Shown: piece by piece, positions 10,045 through 20,249 of the stretch
Position numbering within the stretch: the first letter of the stretch is position 1
How the letters are laid out: every line of letters starts with the position of its first letter
Assembly (NCBI GenBank): GCA_001766655.1
Contig: MJCC01000010.1
Span: forward strand, 266,589-330,588
DNA from: Phytomonas francai
Lineage: Eukaryota > Euglenozoa > Kinetoplastea > Trypanosomatida > Trypanosomatidae
Length of the DNA: 64,000 nucleotides
Direction of reading: 5' to 3'
The notes under the pieces: model-generated
The model's input: the letters and a program-made list of their open reading frames with translations, nothing else
Told to the model about the DNA's origin: nothing
Databases searched by the model: none
Translations under genes and position numbers: made by a program

Positions 10045-12399
10045 ATGGGAATCAAAGGCCGCCGAAAGAAACTATTGCGACAACAGGCGAAAAATTCTGA
10101 TGATACAAAGGGAAACGTCTCCGGCCATGGGATCGATACGGACTACCACCACCACAGCCGAAATGTTGGTGAAGAGGAAGACAAATCAAGCATAGGCTCG
10201 AACGAAAGCAGAGATGATTATCCTGATAATGCCTCAGCTGGGTCGTTTGACTCTCAAGGTAATGCTTACCCACCAATGAGGATGAAAAAGAGCGAATTCT
10301 TCCGGATGCAGGACGAGGATTACCTTGAGCGCATTCGGGAGGAGCACGAGCGTCGCCGCACGAGCCACCTCAAGCCCCTAACTCGAAAGCGCAAGCGTGG
10401 CAGCTCAAAGGTAGACGGCGATTCCGGCGACGAAAGCGATGACGCGAGGGCGGCCGAAATCACGCGCCACTACCTCGGGCACCGCTTCGAGACCGAAACG
10501 GTTCTCCACCCGTCGATTCCCACGGAACGACGGGCTCACCGCTCTCGCAAAGATAATGCCCCGGCAGAGCAGGGGGGTGGGATCACTCCGGGGCACTCTC
10601 CAGCGCCGGACGACGTCAATACCCAAAAGACGCGCAGCTTCGCAAAACTCGTTGACAAGGGCGCGCCGTTCGACCACCCGTTGGTGGCACTCGACCCCGC
10701 GATCGTGACGGCACTGCAGGCGGAGGGCTTCAACCGCATGCGGCCAATTCAGCAGCGCACGATTCCGTACATTATTGAGGGCTACGACCTCCTCGGGCAG
10801 GCCTGCACGGGTTCCGGCAAGACGCTCGCCTTCTGCGTTCCCGTACTGCACCTCTCGAAGCGGCTTATCACCACCCACCCGCGCTCGACAGCCGCGCTAA
10901 TCCTGGGCCCCACCAAAGAACTCTGCGTGCAGACGCACGACGTGCTGAAAAGCATCTGTCAGCACATCAAAGAGGTGACCTTTTCACTGCAGCTCATTAC
11001 CGGAGGAACGAAGATCACGGAGGAGCGAAGGCGGCTCACCGCGGGGGCCTGCGTCGTGATCGGCACCCCCGGGCGTGTGCACGATCACGTACTCCACTGC
11101 ACCGGGTGGAATCTCTCGCGGCTACGTTTTCTTGTCTTGGATGAGGCGGACCGCATGCTTGCAGACGGCTTCCAACGCGACCTCGACGCCACGATCTCGC
11201 GGCTCCCGAAAAGTCGCCAAACCTTGCTATTCTCCGCGACCAACTCGAAATCGGTGCAGGATCTTGCCCGGCTTTCGCTTTCCCGAACGCCAATCCTTGT
11301 CGATACTGCGGGGACGGCGCCGATTTCGATTTCGCTTTCGGGAAACGAAGCCACCAACTTCGGACTCGGCGCTGTCGCGCTGCCGCCCTACCACCACTTT
11401 GGCGAGGCCTGCGCGACTGCCGCCGCGGCTTCTTTTTGTGAGGAGGAGGAGGAGGAGAAGGAGAAGGAGATTTGCAAGGAAAGCAGCACCGCCAGTAGCG
11501 ACCACGACGTCCCTTCGGCCGGGGAGGAGCCCGAGCTTGCTAGCGCCGAGGCGATCCCCTCCACATTATGTCAGTTTTGCCGCGTCGTGCGGCTCGAGGA
11601 TCGCCTGCGAAACCTCTACGTCTTCGTGAAACGGGTCGCGCGCTCGTCGAAGGCGATGGTGTTTTGCTCCTCCGTTGCCAGTACGACGTTTCATTTTCAG
11701 ATGATGGGCTCCGTCGGCTTCCATGACGACGTGATGATGCTGCACGGGCACATGAAGCACCGGCAGCGTCTCGCGGTCTTCCAGGCCTTTCGGAGTTGTG
11801 AGAAGGGCGTTTTGTTCTGCACGGACGTCGCGGCTCGTGGGTTAGATATTCCGAAGGTCGAGTGGATTCTGCAGTATGATCCTCCGTTGGATCCGACTGA
11901 GTACATCCATCGTATTGGGCGTACGGCGCGTGCTGGTAATGTCGGAAACGCTTTGCTTTTCTTAGCACCCGAGGAGGCGAACTTCATTCCATACTTGAGC
12001 CGCTTTGGCATAAAATTAGAGGAGTACCCCATGCCTGCAAAGCTTCCCGACATTCAGGACAAGCTTAACCACGTATTGCAGCTGGACGAAGTGGTGGCAA
12101 AGAGTGCCGTGAGCGCGTTCCGCGCCCACGTGGGCGCCTACCAGAGTCATATCCTTAAGGACACCTTCAACGTTCACCAGCTGAACCTGGACCGTCTTGC
12201 CATCTCCTTCGCGCTAACTTCTACACCACACGTCACCCTTCCCAAGAACGCGGCAGAGCAGAAGAAGCAGGAGTACGTCAAGGGCAAGTTAAAGTCGCTG
12301 AACCGCCGGAAGCTCAACGCTCTAAAGTATTACGAGGTGCACAAGACGAAGCCACAGTGGGAAAATGGGGTGTTTGTAGGCATTAAAAAAATGGTGTAG
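10045..12399 (+). CDS. HAS1: DEAD-box RNA helicase, HAS1/DDX18-like
   Basis: All helicase motifs are visible: Q region MRPIQQRTIP, motif I ACTGSGKT, Ia PTKEL, Ib TPGR, II DEAD (about residue 365), III SAT, V TDVAARGLDIP and VI HRIGRTAR. After RecA2 comes the tail YQSHILKDTFNVHQLNLDR. It resembles the HAS1/DDX18 extension (...SHxLKxxFxVxxLxL...), which acts in 40S and 60S ribosome assembly. The protein has 784 residues against about 500-670 for the family. The extra length is a basic N-terminal extension and an insertion of roughly 80-100 residues between RecA1 and RecA2 with a Glu/Lys run. DEAD-box function is certain. HAS1 identity is likely, but DBP4 or DDX31-type relatives are not excluded. 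Confidence 0.82.
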   Translation: MGIKGRRKKLLRQQAKNSDDTKGNVSGHGIDTDYHHHSRNVGEEEDKSSIGSNESRDDYPDNASAGSFDSQGNAYPPMRMKKSEFFRMQDEDYLERIREEHERRRTSHLKPLTRKRKRGSSKVDGDSGDESDDARAAEITRHYLGHRFETETVLHPSIPTERRAHRSRKDNAPAEQGGGITPGHSPAPDDVNTQKTRSFAKLVDKGAPFDHPLVALDPAIVTALQAEGFNRMRPIQQRTIPYIIEGYDLLGQACTGSGKTLAFCVPVLHLSKRLITTHPRSTAALILGPTKELCVQTHDVLKSICQHIKEVTFSLQLITGGTKITEERRRLTAGACVVIGTPGRVHDHVLHCTGWNLSRLRFLVLDEADRMLADGFQRDLDATISRLPKSRQTLLFSATNSKSVQDLARLSLSRTPILVDTAGTAPISISLSGNEATNFGLGAVALPPYHHFGEACATAAAASFCEEEEEEKEKEICKESSTASSDHDVPSAGEEPELASAEAIPSTLCQFCRVVRLEDRLRNLYVFVKRVARSSKAMVFCSSVASTTFHFQMMGSVGFHDDVMMLHGHMKHRQRLAVFQAFRSCEKGVLFCTDVAARGLDIPKVEWILQYDPPLDPTEYIHRIGRTARAGNVGNALLFLAPEEANFIPYLSRFGIKLEEYPMPAKLPDIQDKLNHVLQLDEVVAKSAVSAFRAHVGAYQSHILKDTFNVHQLNLDRLAISFALTSTPHVTLPKNAAEQKKQEYVKGKLKSLNRRKLNALKYYEVHKTKPQWENGVFVGIKKMV

Positions 12400-13352
12400 G
12401 CTGTTTCAAGTTCACCTGAGCAACACATAGGCACACAAATCTACAAATGCATATGCGATCATAAAATGGAAGGGGTTCTTATTAGTTGCTGATATCAACA
12501 CCTGAGTTTTTTAATATGTATGTGTGACTGCTTTTATGTTGCTTGGCGCTAACATCACTACGAAAGACACACGACTGTTTAATAAAAAATATTACTAAAA
12601 TTGTTTGACTGTGGCTTTATTCTGTTACATTTTAGATTCGAATAACTTTACCATCATAGGACATCTTTTTTCAACTCTTCCTTTTCCTTTCATTTTCTTT
12701 ACTCAAGCAATGTACATATCCTACTCCACATTCTTCACCACTTTTCCCAGTAAAATTCAAAAAGGGTTTCCTTTTATAGCTTAGGCAATTAGAATATACT
12801 TCCGTTACTTTACTATTGTTAAAGTCTTAAAAAAAAAAACTCCCACTATATTTCAACATCACGGAATTTGGTATTGGGCCGAATTAAGTTGATCGGCGTA
12901 TATTTATTACAGCCATTCATTTAAATTGTACTGTACGGAAAACTAGTGGAGATAAAGAGTAGAAGATGATTTTGCTATTCCTTCCATGATCAAAATCCAC
13001 TTTTTAATGATAATGCCTTCTACACGAGAAGCATAATGGTTTCCTTCACTTGTGTTCCTCTATACTTTTTACATACAAAAAGTAGGATTTTTTTCATAGG
13101 GAAAAGACCTTTTGTATCAAACTAGGGTCTTTATACCGAGCTGTAGGGACTGTTTTCCCCCAAGTTCAGCAAGGTCTATTGTATTCTTTACCAAATTCCT
13201 ATCCCTCTGAAGGTCAATAGGCAAATTGTAGAACTACAATTATTAGTACTTAGCTCCAGTTATAATTTAGAGAACCCTCTTAGGGGTTAGGCACGTTTTT
13301 ATTATTTTAGTTCGTTCTCAAAAGGTGTGAGTATCTATAAGCGATAAAATTA
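12400..13352. other. 0.95-kb AT-rich spacer
   Basis: No gene found. It has pyrimidine-rich patches (for example 12664-12705) and A-runs near 12830. Trans-splice and polyadenylation signals for the flanking genes must lie here, but I cannot fix them. Confidence 0.4.
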
Positions 13353-13925
13353 ATGTCGGCTTTAGTACCTAGTGATGCCGTAGCGTTGTTATACCGGCGC
13401 TACCTTAAGGCTGCCAACCGAATCCCAAACGTTACCATCCGCATGCTACTTATCCAGCAGATTAGGAGTGGATTTCGTCGGAATCGGAGTATTCGAAGCA
13501 CCTCCGCGCAGCGTGAGTTGATCAGTCAGGCGCATAAAGATCTCAACATCCTAGAAGATGAACGCCTCTCGCGGACACTGTATATTAATCGCCTCGGTCT
13601 TGTTTCCTGCCTAGATTGGGAGGTGCGTCGAACAGAATACAACTTTTCCCACGAAGCTCATCTCGTATGGTCGGTAATATTAACTTTTGCCTTTGTGCTC
13701 TTGGTTGTTATGATATACAATAGCAAGGGCATCGAGGAGTACCGCCCTGACATCGCCAAGATGGTGGACCTTATGGCAATGCGACTCGAGGGGGACTCCT
13801 ATGAGGACTTTAAGGCACTGCGTGAGAAGCAGATACGGAACAGCCTTGAAAGACAGCAGCACCAGTTTTCTCTCGAACAGCGGGTTCTGGCGACATTTCA
13901 CGAGGCACCGAACGTAGGTCGATAA
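13353..13925 (+). CDS. LYR-motif (complex 1 LYR family) protein with a membrane helix
   Basis: The 190-residue protein opens with an LYR domain. Leu13-Tyr14-Arg15 sit in ALLYRRYLKAANRIPN, followed by the RMLLIQQIRSGFRRNR segment holding the conserved downstream Phe and basic residues. LYR proteins are small mitochondrial assembly factors or subunits that bind acyl-carrier protein, and work on respiratory complexes, iron-sulfur clusters or mitoribosomes. Unusually, a hydrophobic helix at about residues 104-122 (HLVWSVILTFAFVLLVVMIY) follows, then a charged C-terminal tail. The protein would therefore be membrane-anchored. The ATG at 13353 puts the LYR motif near the N-terminus, as is usual. 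The target complex is unknown. Confidence 0.75.
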   Translation: MSALVPSDAVALLYRRYLKAANRIPNVTIRMLLIQQIRSGFRRNRSIRSTSAQRELISQAHKDLNILEDERLSRTLYINRLGLVSCLDWEVRRTEYNFSHEAHLVWSVILTFAFVLLVVMIYNSKGIEEYRPDIAKMVDLMAMRLEGDSYEDFKALREKQIRNSLERQQHQFSLEQRVLATFHEAPNVGR

Positions 13926-14399
13926 GAGCTACGAAGCCCTGATAGTCCCCCGACAAGTAATGGGAATCAAGATGCCATTGTGCGGGCATCTTAAACCTCA
14001 TAAAATGAACAACAACAACAACAACGAATATAACAATGATGACAGCGCATCAGACTTTAGTAACCCAAGTGCTTCTTCGTTAAAAAATATTCGAGGATAT
14101 ATTTGCTCCTTTTTCTTTTACAACTTTTTTCTTTTGCTTACACTCATCTCATTTAAAGTGTGTTTAAGTAAGAAGCGCATCCTAATTTTGTGCTGCCTTT
14201 TTACACCTATTGGGGGAGAAAGGTACACAAATCTACGCGTTCTTTTCACTGGGAAGCGTGCTCTTTAGGTGAAGAGTTGGTTTTCATACCCCCAACTGTG
14301 AAGGGCTTCTGAGCATATACGGATTTGTTTCTGTATAAAGAAGACGTGCAAGCGGACCTCACAAAAAGTGGCCAGCAAATTATCAACGGGAGGGGGACC
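13926..14399. other. spacer before the Snu114 gene
   Basis: It contains a CAA/AAC-rich patch near 14007-14030 and a strong pyrimidine tract at about 14105-14150 followed by AG at 14157-14158, a likely trans-splice acceptor region. A second weaker site is AG at 14339-14340. A 102-codon frame (13960-14268) runs through these AT/pyrimidine tracts and is judged non-coding. Confidence 0.45.
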
Positions 14400-17300
14400 A
14401 TGGACTTTTCCTTAAAAAAGCATAGTAATCACGCTTACAGCGATAAGGAAGATGCAGAGGTAGAGGATGTCGAGGAGGGTCCTCAGGATCACCACAAGAC
14501 ATCCCGTCGTGAGGATCTCACGGCTGACGGCACCTCAAATCAAAGCGATGGGTTTCACGATGGAAACCGTGAATTGGGGGGTTCCGACTTCTCCGACGCC
14601 ACCACCACCACCTCCTCTTCAGATTCCGGATTTAGCGACGACGTCGAGCTAATTTTTGGTGAAACCGCGACCCAATCCATCAATGAGCCGCTGGTTGAGG
14701 CTTCTGACGTTGGTTATCGCCGCGCGAAGCGGGATGGCATGAGGAACGAACTTCTATTAGAGGGCACTAAGACGGGTACTCCAGGCTTGATGATAGCCGA
14801 CCGCGCCGCGTCGGCGGCCACGACACTTACCTTTCTTGATGCGGTTGCGCAAATCCCCGGCCGTCTCAAGAATGTCGCGCTTATCGGCGACCTCCAGCAC
14901 GGCAAGACGTCCTTGCTTCGGATGCTGCTTCGTGGAAAGGGGTACACGCAATATCAAAGCGAAAAAGATCGCCACATCTCGCTCAAGACGCACGTCTTGT
15001 CAGCTCTGATGGGCGGCAGTAAACTCCACCCCTCTTCGCAGCTTATAACTTTTGTCGATACCCCCGGCCATCCGGACCTCTTTGAGGAGGCGGCGGCGGG
15101 TTTGCGTCTGGTCGACGCGGTGCTTTTTTGCGTGGATGCCGTCGAGTCTCTCAGCCTCGCAGGGGAGCGTTTGCTGCGCCACCTCATTCTTCGCGAGCAG
15201 CTCCCCGTGGTGCTCGTGATCACCAAAGTAGATCGGCTCATCATGGACTTGAAGTTGCCTCCGTTGGATGCCTATCGCAAACTACGTCTGGTGGTGGATG
15301 CGGTGAACAACATCATTGTGAGCTGCGGCGGTGGGGCCGCGGCGGCGCCAGAGGACAACGCCAGACCTAAAAGCCTTGTGGTTTCACCCGAGAACGGCAC
15401 GGTGTGCTTTTCTTCCGCCAAGTTGGGCCTCTTCTTCTCCCTCATGACGTTCGCGCACAAGTATTCCGAGATCTACCCCGCCATCGAAGCTGGGGGGCTT
15501 TCGCAGTGCCTGTGGGGCCAAGTCACATTCGCCCAGGGCGCCTTCAAGCGAATCTCCACCTTCCGTGAGCGTCCCACCTTCGTGACGTTTATTTTAGAGC
15601 CTCTGTACAAAGTGATTGCGCACTCGGCGACCGGCCAGGGCTCCCAGTCCCTATCGGGGGCGATCTCGGCCCTCCCACGCTCCCCACTCGCCGCGATTCA
15701 GGAGGCGGTGCGGTATTTCTGCGGCGAGCCCAGCGGCGAGGCCATGGACGCCCTCCTCGACGTCCTTCCCCCCCCCGGACGGCGGGCAAACTGGTTGCGC
15801 ACGCACTACGGGTTAAATCCCTGCTTTGAGGACGAGGAAGGGGAGGCGACGGTGGCGGGGATTGCGCCTTTGTTTTGCACGTTTAACGAGGGCGAGGTCG
15901 CGGCCGTGGTGCGCGTCGTCCGTGGGACGTTGCGTTGTTCCGCAAGCCGAGCGGGGACGGCCGGCCGTCGTGAACTGGTCGTCCTCGATGACTACTCAAG
16001 CGATATGAATCCCTTTTACGCCCTGACCCCTGATCAGCTCCAGCTTCGCACCGTGGAGGGGGGGTTTGTTGCGGTGGAGGCCGCCTATGCGGGGCAGATC
16101 GTGTATCTAACCAAGATTGAGGCACCCCGTGTTGGGAATCACCTCGTCCTCGTGGGAGGGCCCGCCGCGTCGGCGCTTATGCGTGAAGAGGGCATGCTAA
16201 ATGATGAGAATGGCTCTGAAAACGGCTCGAATCCCGCACTCAATGGGGCTAAAAAGGCTGACTGGATCAACAGCATCCACATAACGCCGCTTAGCAGTGA
16301 AAGACCGTTGGTGCACGTATCGCTTGAGCTTAAGGAGCCTGCGAAGCTGCAGACGCTGCAGCGCGGGCTGGATATCCTTCTTCGCACCTCCCCGGGGCTC
16401 GACATCCACAAGGAGGAAACGGGCGAGTACACGTTCACCGGGTACGGAGAGCTTCACTTGGATTCCACGCTGCATCGACTGCGCCAGGTGCTTTGTCCGT
16501 CCGTGAAGTTGGGGCTATCCCAGCCGTACGTCTCCTTCTCAGAGACGGTGCTTAGCGAGGAGGGCTTGCTGGCCGTCGCGGGCGCGCAGCGAAAGGGGAT
16601 CGGCTTCACCTGCGGCACCCTGCCGGCCGCGTTGGTGAACGCCATTGAGTACGAGACGCTCGATCTCTTCCCCGAGGATCCCGGGCGGGTGGTGAAGTTG
16701 TGGACGACGATGCGCGAGACGTACGGGCTCGACGCCCTCGACGCGCAGCACGCCCTCGCGCTCGGGCCGAGCAAGACGAAAGGCCCCAGCCTCCTCCTCG
16801 ACGACACCCTCGAGGAGGAGCTCCGGCATCCGATCCCGGCGGCGCATCGGCAGGCCATCATCGCCGGATTCCGCGCGGCGACGGCGGCGGGCCCGCTCAT
16901 CGGCGACGTCGTCCGCGGGGTCGCCGCGCGGCTGGTGCTCGTGGAGGCGGCGCCGGAGACGCGCCCGCCGGTCGTCCTCGCGAGCGCGCGGGCGGCCGTC
17001 TGCCAGGCCCTGCTCGGCGCGCAGCCGCGGCTCCTCGAGCCCGTCCTCGCCTGTGAGGTCCTGTGCGCGGCGGAGAGCGTGGGGGGGCTGGGCGAGATCC
17101 TCCGCCAGCGGCGCGGCGCTGTCGTCGGGGAGGAGCCCATCGCCGCGACGACGCTCGTGCGCGTGCGCGCGGTGGTGCCCGCGATGGACAGCTTTGGGCT
17201 CGAGACGCAGATCCGGATGCTCACGCACGGCCAGGCCTTCCCGTACTTTTGGTTCCAGCAGTGGGATATGGTGCCCGGGGACCCCTACGACACGACCATC

Positions 17301-17408
17301 CGCGTGCACCCGCTGGAGCCGGCACGGGGGCACCAGCTCGCGCGCGATTTCGTGCTCAAAACACGTTATCGAAAGGGCCTGTCGTTGTCGCTCACAGAGG
17401 ACTCCTAG
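14400..17408 (+). CDS. SNU114: U5 snRNP GTPase, Snu114/EFTUD2-like
   Basis: An EF-G/EF2-like GTPase of about 1002 residues from the first ATG at 14400; the open frame reaches further up but without an ATG. The acidic N-terminus is followed by G1 GDLQHGKT (about residue 163), G3 DTPGH and a G4-like TKVD (about residue 275). The sequence DLKLPPLDAYRKLRLVVDAV after G4 is diagnostic for Snu114 rather than EF2. Snu114 works with Brr2 and Prp8 to remodel the spliceosome, which in kinetoplastids mainly serves trans-splicing. The C-terminal EF2-like domains run to RDFVLKTRYRKGLS. Oddity: G4 has Thr where GTPases usually have Asn (NKxD). The 3' third is extremely GC-rich, while the gene ends are less so. 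Confidence 0.87.
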   Translation: MDFSLKKHSNHAYSDKEDAEVEDVEEGPQDHHKTSRREDLTADGTSNQSDGFHDGNRELGGSDFSDATTTTSSSDSGFSDDVELIFGETATQSINEPLVEASDVGYRRAKRDGMRNELLLEGTKTGTPGLMIADRAASAATTLTFLDAVAQIPGRLKNVALIGDLQHGKTSLLRMLLRGKGYTQYQSEKDRHISLKTHVLSALMGGSKLHPSSQLITFVDTPGHPDLFEEAAAGLRLVDAVLFCVDAVESLSLAGERLLRHLILREQLPVVLVITKVDRLIMDLKLPPLDAYRKLRLVVDAVNNIIVSCGGGAAAAPEDNARPKSLVVSPENGTVCFSSAKLGLFFSLMTFAHKYSEIYPAIEAGGLSQCLWGQVTFAQGAFKRISTFRERPTFVTFILEPLYKVIAHSATGQGSQSLSGAISALPRSPLAAIQEAVRYFCGEPSGEAMDALLDVLPPPGRRANWLRTHYGLNPCFEDEEGEATVAGIAPLFCTFNEGEVAAVVRVVRGTLRCSASRAGTAGRRELVVLDDYSSDMNPFYALTPDQLQLRTVEGGFVAVEAAYAGQIVYLTKIEAPRVGNHLVLVGGPAASALMREEGMLNDENGSENGSNPALNGAKKADWINSIHITPLSSERPLVHVSLELKEPAKLQTLQRGLDILLRTSPGLDIHKEETGEYTFTGYGELHLDSTLHRLRQVLCPSVKLGLSQPYVSFSETVLSEEGLLAVAGAQRKGIGFTCGTLPAALVNAIEYETLDLFPEDPGRVVKLWTTMRETYGLDALDAQHALALGPSKTKGPSLLLDDTLEEELRHPIPAAHRQAIIAGFRAATAAGPLIGDVVRGVAARLVLVEAAPETRPPVVLASARAAVCQALLGAQPRLLEPVLACEVLCAAESVGGLGEILRQRRGAVVGEEPIAATTLVRVRAVVPAMDSFGLETQIRMLTHGQAFPYFWFQQWDMVPGDPYDTTIRVHPLEPARGHQLARDFVLKTRYRKGLSLSLTEDS

Positions 17409-18820
17409 CGGAGTGTTTATGCCGCGAAGGGTGGTTGGTTTGGCTGGTGAACGCGCACTTTCTGGTGAATCTGCTGGCAACGCTACTTTTACGTTGCGTT
17501 TCCTAGATTTTTGGAAATTCCAAGATCGTTCAATTTTGTTAGTCTCTGAGGTGGCTTGAAAGAAAGAGTTTCATAAGCCACCAATATATTTAAAGCGATA
17601 ATCGGGCACGGAATGGGAATTCATGTTTAATTCATTTAAGATGACACCATGCTGGTTTCCTTATAGGCTTAAAAAATGGTTATTAAAATGAATGATATGT
17701 ATTCCCTCCGTGATCTACATGTAATGCCTTTTTGCTTCCCCTTTTATTCTCCTGTATTGATATCCGACATGAAGATGAGGGGTGTATCTAGAACATAGAA
17801 TTTAGTCTCGAGTGACAAGATCTATCCCCTCCCCATGTTAGTGTGGGTGGCCGTTTTGAAAACTGAGAGGCTTATGTGAGACTTTTCCCACATGAACATT
17901 TCTTCCTGATACAAAAGAAGGGTGGGGGGGGATATCCCTCAGAATATAGAGGCATAAAAATTAATGAGGCTGCTAAAAGTAAAAACCAATGTTGGATACG
18001 TTCTTTGAGCTATCCCAGAGATCCATCACTGATGTTGCGGCTGCCCTTCATATACTAGCGCTTCGTCACAAGTCAGCCTTAGTGGAAGGAAGCGTTTTTT
18101 GCAGCATCTAAGCCGACTAGTTACATAAACTCAGTATTCTAGTTTATATAGAAAAGTCACCAGCGTAGCTTTTGCAGGAAAGGAACTCGACAAAATCAAC
18201 TGGATCAACAATATTTCGTTGCACGTGAGTAACTGATAATTTTTTTGTTGTTTGTGTGGTGATGCTATGCGCTCTGCCATTGCATTTCATCTCCCGAGTT
18301 CTTGGCTAAACCGACGGCATTGTTGATCTCTTCTCTGTTTTTGTCAAATGGTTAATGGTTGGTGAGGGGGCAAATAAAAAAACGATCTTATGACTTTCTT
18401 TTCAAAAAATAGCAGTCCTTTCCAACATGGTTCTATTCAGGTGATTCAGGATGCCTGTATTTGATTTTCTTTTTAATGTATTGTACCTGTGATAGGATAT
18501 ATCACACTTATTTTGCATTATTCTTCCTCATTAGATTTCCCTGACCGATATTGTTTCCTTTCTTTTCTTGGAATCTCAGAATAAGATCATCTCCCCTCTC
18601 GAATGTATTTTTAGTAATCCCTCGATTTATCTAAAAAAAAAAAGGATGCTGTCATCTTGGGTATTATTTTCCTCTCACTGCTTATTTTTCCTGTTTCTTT
18701 GTTCTTTACCCGGACTTATGCAGAAGTATATATACATACATAAGAAACAAATAAATAACCGTCGACTTCAAGTAAAGTGAGCAATACACGAATACGAGCA
18801 CATTATCACCACATCAACAA
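17409..18820. other. 1.4-kb spacer
   Basis: No gene supported. The right end carries a long pyrimidine tract (18665-18711) leading to the acceptor candidate at 18722-18723. Short frames here (17876-18058, 18568-18780) look like chance. Confidence 0.45.
18722..18723 (+). other. candidate spliced-leader acceptor AG
   Basis: The AG of TATGCAG is the first AG after a pyrimidine tract of about 45 bases, and lies 97 bases before the eIF3k ATG. This is the clearest acceptor in the window, though still an inference. Confidence 0.5.
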
Positions 18821-19438
18821 ATGTCACAGCAGGAAGACAGTAAGGACATAGCCCAGGTTTTGAGCGATGGAAGGTACGACCTCCCGATGTTTCTTCGGTA
18901 CCTCAAGTCATTTGCCATGAGCGGCACCCAGCCCGACAAGGCTATTTTGCTCGGGATTCTGATGCAGTCGCTTGCGCAATTCCACACTAGTGATTTCACA
19001 GCATGCATGTGCCTTGTCGCGAGCTACATGCAGGACTCTACTAGTGTAGAGAAGGAAATTGCGTATATTTACGAGCTGGAGAACTTCCTAACCTGTGGCC
19101 AATTCACTAAATTCTGGTCTCAGTGGAGCAAAGTAAAGGAGCACCTGCCGGAGTCGTTTCATATCGAGATGCGTGTGCGAACCAGCATTTTGGAGTGCAT
19201 CAGTCTAACGTTAGAATCCATTCCAGCTTCGAGGCTCGCGGCCTACCTGGCCGTCCCTGTTGATCAACTCCCACGGTTCATCGAAAATGCCAAGAAGCAG
19301 GACGGTAACTTTGATGTAGTGTCGTGCAGTGCGGATAAAGTCACCTTTTCTCGGAATCAGTTCAATCACCCTGAAAGTAGCACGAACCAGGATATGTTAA
19401 AGTTTTCAGATGTCGTCACGATTGTCGAAACAATCTAA
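18821..19438 (+). CDS. EIF3K: translation initiation factor eIF3 subunit k
   Basis: The 205-residue protein aligns over its whole length with eIF3k (usual length about 215-220). Recognisable blocks are the N-terminal helical repeat part, the segment FHTSDFTACMCLVASYM matching the family's HTDFTLCKCMI block, CGQFTKFWSQW matching CHFQAFWQAL, and a C-terminal winged-helix part ending in FSDVVTIVETI. eIF3k is a small peripheral subunit of the eIF3 complex that assembles with eIF3l on the 40S subunit in the cytoplasm. The ATG at 18821 is well placed behind a strong trans-splice acceptor candidate. No anomaly seen. Confidence 0.85.
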   Translation: MSQQEDSKDIAQVLSDGRYDLPMFLRYLKSFAMSGTQPDKAILLGILMQSLAQFHTSDFTACMCLVASYMQDSTSVEKEIAYIYELENFLTCGQFTKFWSQWSKVKEHLPESFHIEMRVRTSILECISLTLESIPASRLAAYLAVPVDQLPRFIENAKKQDGNFDVVSCSADKVTFSRNQFNHPESSTNQDMLKFSDVVTIVETI

Positions 19439-20249
19439 GATTTCGGTTGGGACTTGGGGAAAGAAGGGTGGATAAGGGAGAAAGCTTCCAAGAGGTGGAG
19501 AAATTTTCTCTGTAGGACTGTATAAGGTGGCCCATTTATCCTATGTGATTGCTGTTGATATTTCCTGCGAGGAAAAAGGAAAGGTAGTGAACCGATATAC
19601 CTACCTCAACCCCACATAAAGGAATGTGAAGAAGCCTTCATTTTTTGCATCTGGAAATGCTTGGTTTCTTCCGAGAGTTGGAAAGACTGAAATGATAGCT
19701 AATTTATGATTTAATATTAAATTTTCTAATTTAAGTACGGAACCATGCCCTTCTTAAAACACACGGATATAGAAATTTGAGGACCTTATAAAGGGCAAAT
19801 AGTAGAAGGAGGGAAAAAAGGAAGAGGTCATTGCTACATATTTTTCCTTATGTTTGTCGGTGTTGATCTATTCCAATTCTTCATACTCTTTCTCTATTAC
19901 CATTCTTCTTTTACTTCCCTGAGATTAGCTCGATGACTTTTAGTCACCAAAATTTGACCACAGTAAACTTTGTAACTCTCATAATCTTTCCTCACTTATA
20001 ATATAAATCAGAAGAGGGAAAGAAGACGGCATCGGTGCCGCAGGTTTGACTGAGGTTACAAAAGTGATAACCAACCCACGGTCGGAGTTTCCGTGTGAGG
20101 TGCTAATCACAAAATAAAACAGCCCGATAAGTAAAAACAGAAAGCAAACAAGCTGTAGTTGGCATTTTTATTTCGCAAATTACAGAGTTGCCATTGACGC
20201 CTCTCCCCTCCCCTCCCCCTTCACACAGAAAGAAAAATAAAGGACACCG
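19439..20249. other. 0.8-kb spacer
   Basis: No gene seen. At its right end a C-rich pyrimidine tract (20199-20221) leads to AG at 20227-20228, only 21 bases before the next ATG. Confidence 0.45.
20227..20228 (+). other. candidate spliced-leader acceptor AG
   Basis: It follows the tract CCTCTCCCCTCCCCTCCCCC and CACACAG, 21 bases upstream of the ATG at 20250. The tract is C-rich rather than T-rich. Inference. Confidence 0.4.

Noticed and set aside
13960..14268. 102-codon open frame before the Snu114 gene
   Set aside because: It crosses an AAC repeat and the pyrimidine tract that probably serves trans-splicing, so it is most likely untranslated.
16539..17480. A 313-codon minus-strand open frame opposite the Snu114 gene
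   Set aside because: Antisense shadow of the GC-rich 3' part of the Snu114 gene; Arg/Ala/His-rich, with no domain.
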